A DNA stretch of 6,334 nt from CBDUSL01 sp965370265 (GCA_965370265.1 CBDUSL010000038.1:1-6334), one strand, 5' to 3'. Shown: positions 1 through 5,309, numbered from the stretch's first letter. Notes: a model not told the origin generated them from the sequence alone. Made by a program: numbers and translations.

Positions 1-1124
1 AGAATAATCTTTTTTCTTTCATCAAATATTCTGTAAATATACTTGCGTATAAGTTGATCTTTATTAAAGGGATCGGATTTTTTAAAACCGTTGCCGTATT
101 CATAAAGGGTATACTGGCTAAATGAGTCAACAATATTTTTTAGAACGGCCTTAGCTCTTTCCTGGCTTGAACCGGAAACAATTATTCTGATATTTACATC
201 CATACCGGCTTTTGAAGTTTTTTCTTCAATACTTTTGGCAATCTCTTCGTCACGAGGTGAAAGAGCAACTGGTCCGTAATTTTCCTGAGATTTTTTTTTG
301 GGGAAAAAAATACTGAAAACACCGCTAAAAAGTCCAAGGGCTCCATGATGCCCTACTGCTTCTTTTACATTTTTTCCCTCATGCATTTTTCTGGCCGCTC
401 TGGCCCCCCAATTATGCCATTGAGCCTTAGCACTTCGGCAGATAAACTGAACGGCTACTCCTTCTTTCGCCCCGATTTTTGATAAAACGTTAGTTAATGA
501 ACTAAGGGGATCAACATCAAGCTGACGATACGTTTTAATGGGGAAAATATGAGTTTTACGAAACACCAGAGTAGTGGCAACTACACTGCTTTCCGGAGAA
601 AAAATATTATAATCTAAAACTTCTTCAATATAAGCCTTAGGAAACTGGGCATGAATCTGTTCCTCCATATAAGACTGCAGATATTTGGGAACCACCACAT
701 AAAAGGAAATTAATCCTTTGTGGGCAACTATTTCCAAAGAAAATAAATCCTGTCGCCCTCGGAAAAAAGCCTGCAAATTACGCTGGGCTCGCATGCCGCC
801 AAGGGTTGAATACCAGGCTTCTGATTGATCAAGCATTTCCTGAATATTGGCCTCATTTTCTACTTCCTCTTCTTTTGATTTTTCCTCGGGCAAAGTAACA
901 AGAAGGGTAACCCTTTTTAAAGAAGAAGGCATACTAAAACTGCGCTTAAGAAAATATCTTATTATATAAAAAATGGCGGTTAGTATAAAGATAAAAATTA
1001 TAGCATAAAAAAGCGGTCCAATTACCGGATGTGATAAAAAACTTTCTTCTTTCTGTTGAATCTCTCTTAAAGTAGGTAAAGTGCCTCCCACGGGATCAAT
1101 AAGAGTTTGCAGAATAAAATTCAT
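1..1124 (-). CDS. N-terminal part of DUF8128-like membrane protein (CPR conjugation-type ATPase family), runs off the window
   Basis: The first 374 residues are visible, open to the window edge. A short N-terminus is followed by one membrane helix at about residues 36-58, then a basic stretch and a long soluble region. That region has an acidic linker (about 79-92), blocks with GRQDLFSLEIVAHKG (123-137) and EEQIHAQFP (154-162), and TYRQLDVDPLSSL (198-210). Near 296-337 is a block with AGMDVNIRIIVSGSSQERA. From memory of the family, this order matches the region preceding a VirB4/TraG-type ATPase in CPR proteins of roughly 700-900 residues. No Walker motif is visible because the ATPase part would lie to the left. 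The ATG at 1124 follows the upstream TAA directly and has an AGGAGG SD 6 bases away. Expected role: inner part of a DNA- or protein-translocating membrane machine. The family call is fairly secure, the role is inferred. Confidence 0.75.
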   Translation of the reverse strand, partial: MNFILQTLIDPVGGTLPTLREIQQKEESFLSHPVIGPLFYAIIFIFILTAIFYIIRYFLKRSFSMPSSLKRVTLLVTLPEEKSKEEEVENEANIQEMLDQSEAWYSTLGGMRAQRNLQAFFRGRQDLFSLEIVAHKGLISFYVVVPKYLQSYMEEQIHAQFPKAYIEEVLDYNIFSPESSVVATTLVFRKTHIFPIKTYRQLDVDPLSSLTNVLSKIGAKEGVAVQFICRSAKAQWHNWGARAARKMHEGKNVKEAVGHHGALGLFSGVFSIFFPKKKSQENYGPVALSPRDEEIAKSIEEKTSKAGMDVNIRIIVSGSSQERAKAVLKNIVDSFSQYTLYEYGNGFKKSDPFNKDQLIRKYIYRIFDERKKII

Positions 1125-1637
1125 TTATTCCCTCCTTTTGCCTTGGTCTTTTAAATTTATTATTTGATCAGCTTTTATTTTAGCTTCTTTTTCCAGAAAA
1201 AATTTGTTTACTCCCGGCATTAGTTTTAACCAGCCTAAAATAAGATTTAATATTTCTTTACTTTTATCTTTAGCGCTTTTTAGTAAAATTTCGATTTTTG
1301 AAGCTATTTTTTCACCTTCTTCTTTTATTATTTTTTTATGCTCATCATCAATTTGGCTATAGATATCTTTTAAGTTTTCTTCCAAAATATTTTCAATTTG
1401 TTGAGTATCGATTTTTGTTTCTGAAGACGATTCTTTCGCTAATTCTATTTCTTCAGTTTTTTGAAGAAAAGGTGTTTTGGCGGTAGGTTTTTCGGATTTC
1501 TCAACTTTGGCCCCTATTTCGATGGCTTCTCTTTTTTCAGATGATTCTTCTTTTCCAAAGCTTTCTTTGTCTTTTTTTATCTCAAAAATATCAATTGGTT
1601 CTTTTTCTATTTCTATTTTTTTCTCTTTATTCGGCAT
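1125..1637 (-). CDS. Charged coiled-coil protein, first gene of the leftward operon, unknown function
   Basis: The product is 170 residues. Residues 1-78 are low-complexity, rich in Glu, Lys and Ser, and probably disordered. Residues 79-125 look like a charged helix or coiled coil. Residues 126-162 contain an amphipathic segment, LNLILGWLKLMPGVNKFF, that could lie on the membrane, and the end is basic (KRRE). There is no signal peptide or clear membrane span. The frame stays open upstream to a TTG at 1670, but that TTG and the next codons coincide with a consensus -10 box, so the ATG at 1637 is chosen. Its SD is weak (AAGAT about 8 bases upstream). The stop codon abuts the start of the membrane protein gene. 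An accessory or linker role for that machine is inferred from gene order. I do not recognise a named family. Confidence 0.75.
   Translation of the reverse strand: MPNKEKKIEIEKEPIDIFEIKKDKESFGKEESSEKREAIEIGAKVEKSEKPTAKTPFLQKTEEIELAKESSSETKIDTQQIENILEENLKDIYSQIDDEHKKIIKEEGEKIASKIEILLKSAKDKSKEILNLILGWLKLMPGVNKFFLEKEAKIKADQIINLKDQGKRRE
1131..1136 (-). promoter_or_regulatory. Shine-Dalgarno AGGAGG for the DUF8128-like gene
   Basis: Read on the minus strand, AGGAGG lies 6 bases before the ATG at 1124. It is formed by the two tandem arginine codons (AGG AGG) near the end of the upstream gene. Ribosome entry for the second gene is therefore encoded inside the first, which suggests coupled translation. 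Confidence 0.8.
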
Positions 1638-1661
1638 AAATTTATCTTGGTATCTAGCTAT

Positions 1662-1690
1662 ATTATACAATAAAATTTTACTCTTGACAA
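1662..1690 (-). promoter_or_regulatory. Promoter of the leftward operon
   Basis: On the minus strand, TTGTCA (1685-1690) and a perfect TATAAT (1662-1667) are 17 bases apart, a near-ideal housekeeping-type promoter. The predicted transcription start is around 1655, giving a 5' leader of about 18 bases before the ATG at 1637. It overlaps the divergent promoter. Confidence 0.85.
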
Positions 1691-1712
1691 AAGAATAAAT
1701 ATATGATAGGAT
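1684..1712 (+). promoter_or_regulatory. Promoter of the lipoprotein-like gene
   Basis: A perfect TTGACA (1684-1689) and TAGGAT (1707-1712) are separated by 17 bases. The predicted transcription start is near 1719, about 42 bases before the ATG at 1761. The -35 box shares five base pairs (1685-1689) with the -35 box of the leftward operon. Confidence 0.8.
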
Positions 1713-1748
1713 GATTTGTTATATGTAGATGATGTTTCCACCTTAAAA

Positions 1749-1754
1749 AAGGAG
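1749..1754 (+). promoter_or_regulatory. Shine-Dalgarno that fixes the start of the lipoprotein-like gene
   Basis: AAGGAG lies 6 bases before the ATG at 1761. It supports this ATG over the longer in-frame start at 1716 (a TTG at the predicted transcription start). CCTT at 1741-1744 could pair with AAGG at 1749-1752, but a 4-bp stem is too weak to claim control. Confidence 0.75.
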
Positions 1755-1760
1755 AAGGCC

Positions 1761-2624
1761 ATGAAACACCTTATTGTTCTTTTAACAGTTGGATTAGTTT
1801 TTGTGTTTAACACAGGCTGTGCCTCTGGTCCTCTGGATTGGGTTAGACGGAATACTATTAGTTCCGTCTTTGAAGTTGATCAGGAAAAAGTGACTAATAA
1901 TCTGGCCAGACAGATAGAAAACTGGCCAACCACTAAGCTTATCCTGAAAAACGACGCCGCTATTAAGTCAGTAGTCATTCTCGAGTACGAATTTCCAGCC
2001 TGGATTGACCCAGCGACCGGCAGAGTTTTACCGAGCAGATTCCAGTTGAAGTATGATATCGCGCCACAAAGCAAGAAATCGGTAAAAATACCGGCCCAGG
2101 TTATGGTTAAGATAAAGGTTATCAACCACTGTAATCGCAAGTCTTTCCGAAAAGAAATTTCTTCTGGGAGCGCTTTATTTAACACGGTAATCAATGTTAC
2201 TCCTCCTGGAGCCGATAAAATCTGGCGAGCGGAAAATAAAAAGGTATTAGTGACCTTTTTCAACCCCGCCAGATCGAGCGGCAAGCTCATCGTAGAAAAG
2301 CTTGACTCCGGTGAGTACGTAAAAGAAGTTTCAACCTATGGTGACTATCACCTCAGTATGGAAAAAAAATCCCTGAATATGATCAAGGGCAAAACTCATA
2401 CTGAAACTGTTAAACCAGGTGCAATTGCTTCGGTATATCTTACCCAAGGCTACTACAAGCTCTCACTTCTTGGAGATCGATCGTTCCACAAAAAAGTTCA
2501 AGTGGCTAATGGGAGATTTCTTGATGAATGGGGTAAGGTTATTCCAAATACCTTTAGCTTCTACTTACCGAAAAATGTGCCGAGCGTTATAGCCCGAAAG
2601 CTGAACGTTCCCCACAGTCACTAA
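1761..2624 (+). CDS. Secreted, probably lipid-anchored protein of unknown function
   Basis: The product is 287 residues. Residues 1-20 form an export signal: MKH, a hydrophobic core LIVLLTVGLVFVF, then NTGC with Cys20 as the probable lipid-attachment site. The position before the small residues is Asn, which departs from the usual lipobox, so lipidation is likely but not certain. The mature part is mainly predicted beta strand, with alternating hydrophobic residues (for example FQLKYDIAPQSKKSVKIP and AQVMVKIKVI). It has a Pro/Trp segment (FPAWIDPATGRVLP) and a tail rich in Tyr, Phe and Pro ending in HSH. I see no catalytic motif and recognise no family. An extracytoplasmic binding or structural role would fit, but that is a guess. 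It is a single-gene unit with its own promoter and terminator, divergent from the leftward operon. Confidence 0.8.
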   Translation: MKHLIVLLTVGLVFVFNTGCASGPLDWVRRNTISSVFEVDQEKVTNNLARQIENWPTTKLILKNDAAIKSVVILEYEFPAWIDPATGRVLPSRFQLKYDIAPQSKKSVKIPAQVMVKIKVINHCNRKSFRKEISSGSALFNTVINVTPPGADKIWRAENKKVLVTFFNPARSSGKLIVEKLDSGEYVKEVSTYGDYHLSMEKKSLNMIKGKTHTETVKPGAIASVYLTQGYYKLSLLGDRSFHKKVQVANGRFLDEWGKVIPNTFSFYLPKNVPSVIARKLNVPHSH

Positions 2625-2636
2625 TTAATCCAACCT

Positions 2637-2666
2637 AGCCTCCCCCTCAAAAGGGAGGCTTTCTTT
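2637..2666 (+). terminator. Rho-independent terminator after the lipoprotein-like gene
   Basis: A perfect 8-bp stem, AGCCTCCC (2637-2644) with GGGAGGCT (2653-2660), encloses an 8-base loop and is followed by TTCTTTT. It starts 12 bases after the stop codon and separates this gene from the corA cluster. Confidence 0.9.
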
Positions 2667-2679
2667 TATTATCTCACTC

Positions 2680-2708
2680 TTTACAAAACGACAAAAGTAT
2701 GCTACAAT
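2680..2708 (+). promoter_or_regulatory. Promoter of the corA cluster
   Basis: TTTACA (2680-2685) and TACAAT (2703-2708) are separated by exactly 17 bases, each one mismatch from consensus. The predicted transcription start is near 2715, leaving a leader of about 114 bases before corA. Confidence 0.8.
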
Positions 2709-2714
2709 ATAGTT

Positions 2715-2828
2715 AGATTCCTAGTTATTTTGTAAATTAGGAATTTAAATAAAAAAAATAAAAATTCCGCTAAACTGGCAAGATCCTAAACCATGCCTAT
2801 AGCGTAGTCAAAAAAAAACAAAAACAAA
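2715..2828 (+). promoter_or_regulatory. Structured 5' leader of corA (candidate cis-regulatory RNA)
   Basis: Two hairpins are visible. The first sits at the very 5' end: ATTCCTA (2717-2723) pairs with TAGGAAT (2738-2744) and can extend inward by three pairs, one of them G-U. The second has CGCTA (2768-2772) pairing with TAGCG (2800-2804), an internal loop, then GGCA (2777-2780) pairing with TGCC (2794-2797) around a 13-base loop containing CCTAAACCA. An A-rich tail leads into the ATG, with no SD. A tiny open frame (ATG 2793 to TAG 2807, Met-Pro-Ile-Ala) lies in the second hairpin. There is no U-tract, so it is not an ordinary attenuator. I do not recognise a known riboswitch class. The role may be translational control, mRNA stability, or nothing. 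Confidence 0.45.
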
Positions 2829-3755
2829 ATGAGCTTAGCTGAAATAAAAGCCAACGGACTCCGTTGGATAAATATTATTGACGCCTCAAAAGGCGAAATT
2901 GATTTTTTACGCAATAATTTTAAATTCCATCCTCTTGATTTAGAGGATTGTTTAACATCCGGCCAAAGGCCAAAAATTGAAAAATACGAGGATTATATTT
3001 TCCTCGTTTTAATTTTCCCGGTTTATAACCATAAAACCAGAGAAATAGAGCCCTCTGAAATAGATTTCTTTATTAGCCAAGATTATATCGTTACCGTTCA
3101 TGATTCTAATCTTCCTCCAATTAATGAAATTTGCAGTGCCTGCCAAAACGATAAAATCAAAAAAGAAAAATACCTGAAACAAGGCTCCGCTTATCTTCTG
3201 TATGAAATATTAAATAAACTCCTTTGCTACTGCTATCCCATGCTCGACCACATGAGTATTGATATTCACACTATCGAAAAACAAATCTTCGCCGGTTATG
3301 AAAGAAAAATGCTTTCTGAACTTTTAATCACCCGTCGGAATATCACTGATTACCGGAAAATTATGCAGGCTCATAAAAACACCCTTAAAAAACTTAGTAA
3401 TGTGCTCCGGAATCATACCATTGAAATTAAACCCCGAATGATAATTTATTTTAATGATCTTATTGAACTCTCTAAAGAAATTTGGGATCATCTTGAAACT
3501 TTTAAGGAATCCATTGAAGCCCTCCAGCAAACTAATGAATCTTTAATTTCAAATCGTCTTAACGATATTATGAAAACCTTCACCACTCTGTCTGTTATTA
3601 TTTTTGCTATGACTTTAGTCGCTACCACTTTTGGCATTGGAGCAGAAGACACTCCTTTGGTAAATATGAAATTATCCTTTTGGATAATAGTTTTTCTTCT
3701 AATGGCCGTAGCCGGTACCATGTGGCAATTCTTTAAAAAGAAAAAATTTTTATAA
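2829..3755 (+). CDS. corA: CorA-family metal ion transporter with a degenerate GMN motif
   Basis: The product is 308 residues, normal length for the family. The N-terminal domain has the usual opening LRWINIID, FKFHPLDLEDCLTSGQRPKIEKYEDYIFLVLIFP (31-64) and FFISQDYIVTVHDSN (80-94). A long helix region (about 120-250) carries the RRNITDYRK segment. Two membrane helices follow at about 251-268 and 283-301, with the basic tail KKKK. CorA proteins are homopentamers that pass Mg2+, Co2+ or related ions inward. The loop between the helices, normally YGMN, reads FGIG here (268-271), so the Asn that contacts the hydrated ion is absent. Selectivity may differ, or transport may be lost. The ATG at 2829 gives the expected N-terminus but has no SD. 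It is the first gene of a cluster with 4-base gaps. Family call high, substrate uncertain. Confidence 0.9.
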   Translation: MSLAEIKANGLRWINIIDASKGEIDFLRNNFKFHPLDLEDCLTSGQRPKIEKYEDYIFLVLIFPVYNHKTREIEPSEIDFFISQDYIVTVHDSNLPPINEICSACQNDKIKKEKYLKQGSAYLLYEILNKLLCYCYPMLDHMSIDIHTIEKQIFAGYERKMLSELLITRRNITDYRKIMQAHKNTLKKLSNVLRNHTIEIKPRMIIYFNDLIELSKEIWDHLETFKESIEALQQTNESLISNRLNDIMKTFTTLSVIIFAMTLVATTFGIGAEDTPLVNMKLSFWIIVFLLMAVAGTMWQFFKKKKFL

Positions 3756-3759
3756 TAAT

Positions 3760-3996
3760 ATGGAAAAACAACTAACAAATACAGTAGTAAAAAATGATCT
3801 TGCCGTCATTGTTTCAGTTTATTTTTTTACAATCGTCGGTTTAATTAGTCTTTTTACTATTCTTTTTGCCGGTTTTTTTACCTTTGTTTTGCCTAATGTT
3901 TTAGGCAACCAAAAAATTGTTACAAAAAGCCAAGTGCCCATAAATACAACATCTGTCTCAAATATAACTGACCGATATTTTGAAACTATAAAATAA
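3760..3996 (+). CDS. Small membrane protein between corA and the AAA+ gene, unknown function
   Basis: The product is 78 residues. A polar N-terminus (MEKQLTNTVVKND) is followed by an unbroken hydrophobic stretch at about 14-48, long enough for one tilted helix or a short hairpin. A polar tail rich in Thr, Ser and Asn ends in DRYFETIK. There are no cysteines, no obvious motif, and no family I recognise. The frame begins 4 bases after the corA stop and ends 4 bases before the AAA+ gene. That spacing, the membrane character of all three products and the lack of an internal promoter or terminator argue that it is real and co-transcribed. It has no SD, like its neighbours. It might be a partner or adaptor of CorA or of the ATPase, an inference from position only. 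Confidence 0.65.
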   Translation: MEKQLTNTVVKNDLAVIVSVYFFTIVGLISLFTILFAGFFTFVLPNVLGNQKIVTKSQVPINTTSVSNITDRYFETIK

Positions 3997-4000
3997 ACAT

Positions 4001-4945
4001 ATGAATTATTATTATATCGTTGGATTTTTCGCTGTTGTCTTTGTAATATTTCTTTATTTTAAAAGTCAAAAAGATACCGCTAAAACTAATACTTTAAGTC
4101 TGTATTCTAAAGATTTAACCGAATTGGCTCGAGAAGGCAAGTTGGATCCGGTTATTGGCCGAAGTCATGAAATCGAAAGAGTTATTCAGATTTTATCCAG
4201 AAGGACCAAAAACAATCCTGTTTTAATCGGTAAATCCGGGGTTGGTAAAACCGCTATTATTGAAGAACTGGCCAATGAAATTGTTAAAAAACAAGTACCA
4301 CCCCCGTTGCTTCATAAAAGAGTAATGGCCTTGGATTTATCCGGTTTAGTCGCCGGCACTAAATATCGGGGTGAGTTTGAAAAAAGACTTAAAATGATTA
4401 TTGATGAAATAATCGCTTCTAAAAGAAGTATTATTATGTTTATTGATGAACTTCACACTCTAGCTGAAGCAGGAGAAGCAACTGGGGCAATTGACGCCGC
4501 TGATATCCTTAAGCCAGCCCTGGCCAGAGGGGAATTACAGGCCATCGGCGCGACGACCAAAGAGGATTACGAAAGATCTATTGCAAAAGACCGTACCCTG
4601 GAGAGAAGGTTCCAGCCGGTATACATAGATGAGCCGGGTGGTGATCAAACCCTGGAAATTATAAAGGGATTGCGCCACCGCTATCAAGTGCATCACTCTG
4701 TAAAAATATCTGATGAAGCATTAAGAGCTTGCGTTATGCTATCAAATAAATGCCTGTCTAATCGCTGTTTTCCGGACAAGGCCATCGATTTAATGGATGA
4801 AGCGGCCGCTAAGGTGAGACTGGATTTCATAAATGACCCAAAAAAATACAATAATAAAAAACCAATCGTAAATGAAAAAGATGTAGCCTCAATTATTAAA
4901 GACTGGTCGCACGACAGTATTTGCCGTCCTGAAGAGGAAAAATAA
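4001..4945 (+). CDS. Membrane-anchored single-ring AAA+ ATPase related to ClpB/ClpC D1
   Basis: The product is 314 residues. Residues 4-20 are a membrane helix (YYIVGFFAVVFVIFLYF). After a linker, residues 35-270 form a complete D1-type AAA+ module: YSKDLTELAREGKLDPVIGR (35-54), Walker A GKSGVGKT (77-84), pore loop KYRGEFE with Tyr122 (121-127), Walker B IIMFIDE (144-150), sensor-1 GATT (183-186), arginine-finger LERRF (200-204) and sensor-2 FPDKAIDLMDEA (257-268). ClpB and ClpC normally add an N-domain, a coiled middle domain and a second ATPase ring. All are absent. The end, VNEKDVASIIKDW, matches the D1-D2 linker and the protein stops there, so no ClpP-binding loop is present. It should hydrolyse ATP and may pull on substrates at the membrane. 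It is not a frameshift relic: all motifs are intact and no second-ring sequence follows. Confidence 0.88.
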   Translation: MNYYYIVGFFAVVFVIFLYFKSQKDTAKTNTLSLYSKDLTELAREGKLDPVIGRSHEIERVIQILSRRTKNNPVLIGKSGVGKTAIIEELANEIVKKQVPPPLLHKRVMALDLSGLVAGTKYRGEFEKRLKMIIDEIIASKRSIIMFIDELHTLAEAGEATGAIDAADILKPALARGELQAIGATTKEDYERSIAKDRTLERRFQPVYIDEPGGDQTLEIIKGLRHRYQVHHSVKISDEALRACVMLSNKCLSNRCFPDKAIDLMDEAAAKVRLDFINDPKKYNNKKPIVNEKDVASIIKDWSHDSICRPEEEK

Positions 4946-5071
4946 TCCTAATTTCTAGGATAATAAAGGTCGAACAAAAACAAAAACAAAAAATTCCGCA
5001 GATCGAGCTCAGCTCGAAAAGCGGGATACCTGACCCACTAAACGGATCAGGACAAAAAAGGAAAATAAAAA
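4946..5071 (+). promoter_or_regulatory. Structured region before the 54-residue gene (candidate leader RNA)
   Basis: This 126-base stretch has no ORF and no promoter I can defend. Just after the AAA+ stop, ATCCTA (4945-4950) pairs with TAGGAT (4956-4961), with no U-tract after it. Next come repeats of CAAAAA (4975-4992). A second hairpin has CCGC (4996-4999) with GCGG (5021-5024), a symmetric 4x4 internal loop, and CGAGC (5004-5008) with GCTCG (5012-5016) closing the 3-base loop TCA. A third has CCTGA (5029-5033) with TCAGG (5047-5051). An A-rich tail with AAGGA (5059-5063) leads to the ATG. It may be a leader within a transcript running on from the corA cluster, or a separate small RNA. Confidence 0.45.
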
Positions 5072-5236
5072 ATGTCAGAAATTAAAGAACAGCCCGAAGA
5101 AGAACAACCGCAGGAAGAAACCTCTGAGGGCAATGAATCCCATGTTTTGGGAGAAGTAGCAGGCGGCGTATGTCTTGCTTGCACCATGATTTCTTGCCTT
5201 AGCCTATTTTTCGTGGCTATGGTCGGTATCGCGTAA
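5072..5236 (+). CDS. 54-residue acidic tail-anchored membrane protein with a Cys motif
   Basis: ATG at 5072 to TAA at 5234-5236 encodes 54 residues. Residues 1-23 are strongly acidic (MSEIKEQPEEEQPQEE, then TSEGNES). Residues 30-54 form a single hydrophobic helix, AGGVCLACTMISCLSLFFVAMVGIA, reaching the C-terminus. Cys34 and Cys37 make a CxxC, with a further Cys42, all within or at the edge of the helix. This suggests a tail-anchored protein with a cytoplasmic acidic head. AAGGA lies 8 bases before the ATG. A strong terminator follows 37 bases after the stop, which supports a real transcription unit ending here. No family recognised. It could be a subunit or regulator for a membrane complex, perhaps of the upstream cluster. 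Chance ORF status is possible, but the ordered charge/helix layout, ribosome site and terminator argue against it. Confidence 0.65.
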   Translation: MSEIKEQPEEEQPQEETSEGNESHVLGEVAGGVCLACTMISCLSLFFVAMVGIA

Positions 5237-5273
5237 TCGCTCCTTTCTTTTGAGTGACTAAATTTAACCGCTC

Positions 5274-5308
5274 AACCCCCTACTTTTTAAAAGTAGGGGG
5301 TTTTCTTA
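5274..5308 (+). terminator. Rho-independent terminator after the 54-residue gene
   Basis: AACCCCCTACTTT pairs with the complementary AAAGTAGGGGGTT (arms about 5274-5286 and 5290-5302) around a very short T/A loop, followed by TTCTTATT. It is GC-rich at the base and probably ends the whole corA-to-small-gene transcript. Confidence 0.88.
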
Positions 5309-5309
5309 T

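Noticed and set aside
1298..1698. Plus-strand ORFs opposite the 170-aa gene, hydrophobic or Ser/Phe-rich
   Set aside because: They mirror the Glu/Lys-rich codons of the real gene. No SD, no promoter, and they overlap each other.
1716..1760. Longer start (TTG at 1716) for the lipoprotein-like gene
   Set aside because: It lies at the predicted transcription start, lacks an SD, and would put 15 polar residues before the signal peptide. ATG 1761 has AAGGAG.
1880..2290. 136-codon minus-strand ORF inside the lipoprotein-like gene
   Set aside because: It is antisense to a gene with promoter, SD, signal peptide and terminator, and has no start signals of its own.
1761..2624. Recent horizontal transfer of the lipoprotein-like gene from its base composition
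   Set aside because: Hand-counted 60-base lines gave 37-47% GC here against 30-33% in corA, but single lines in the DUF8128-like and dus genes reach 45-50%, so the contrast is not decisive.
2777..2797. Resemblance of CCTAAACCA in the corA leader to part of the c-di-GMP-I (GEMM) riboswitch
   Set aside because: Only this short string matches. The GEMM core stems and conserved loops are absent and the region is too short.
2625..2828. tRNA or other standard RNA gene in the intergenic regions
   Set aside because: No cloverleaf, T-loop GTTCRA or CCA-type end is visible here or at 4946-5071.
4945..4961. Hairpin right after the AAA+ stop as a terminator
   Set aside because: The stem is AT-rich with 6 pairs and is followed by AATAAAGG, not a T-run. 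A pause or stability role remains possible.
4975..4992. CAAAAA repeats as a CRISPR-like or functional tandem repeat
   Set aside because: Three copies of a 6-base low-complexity unit with no spacers. More likely an A-rich ribosome-friendly or unstructured segment.
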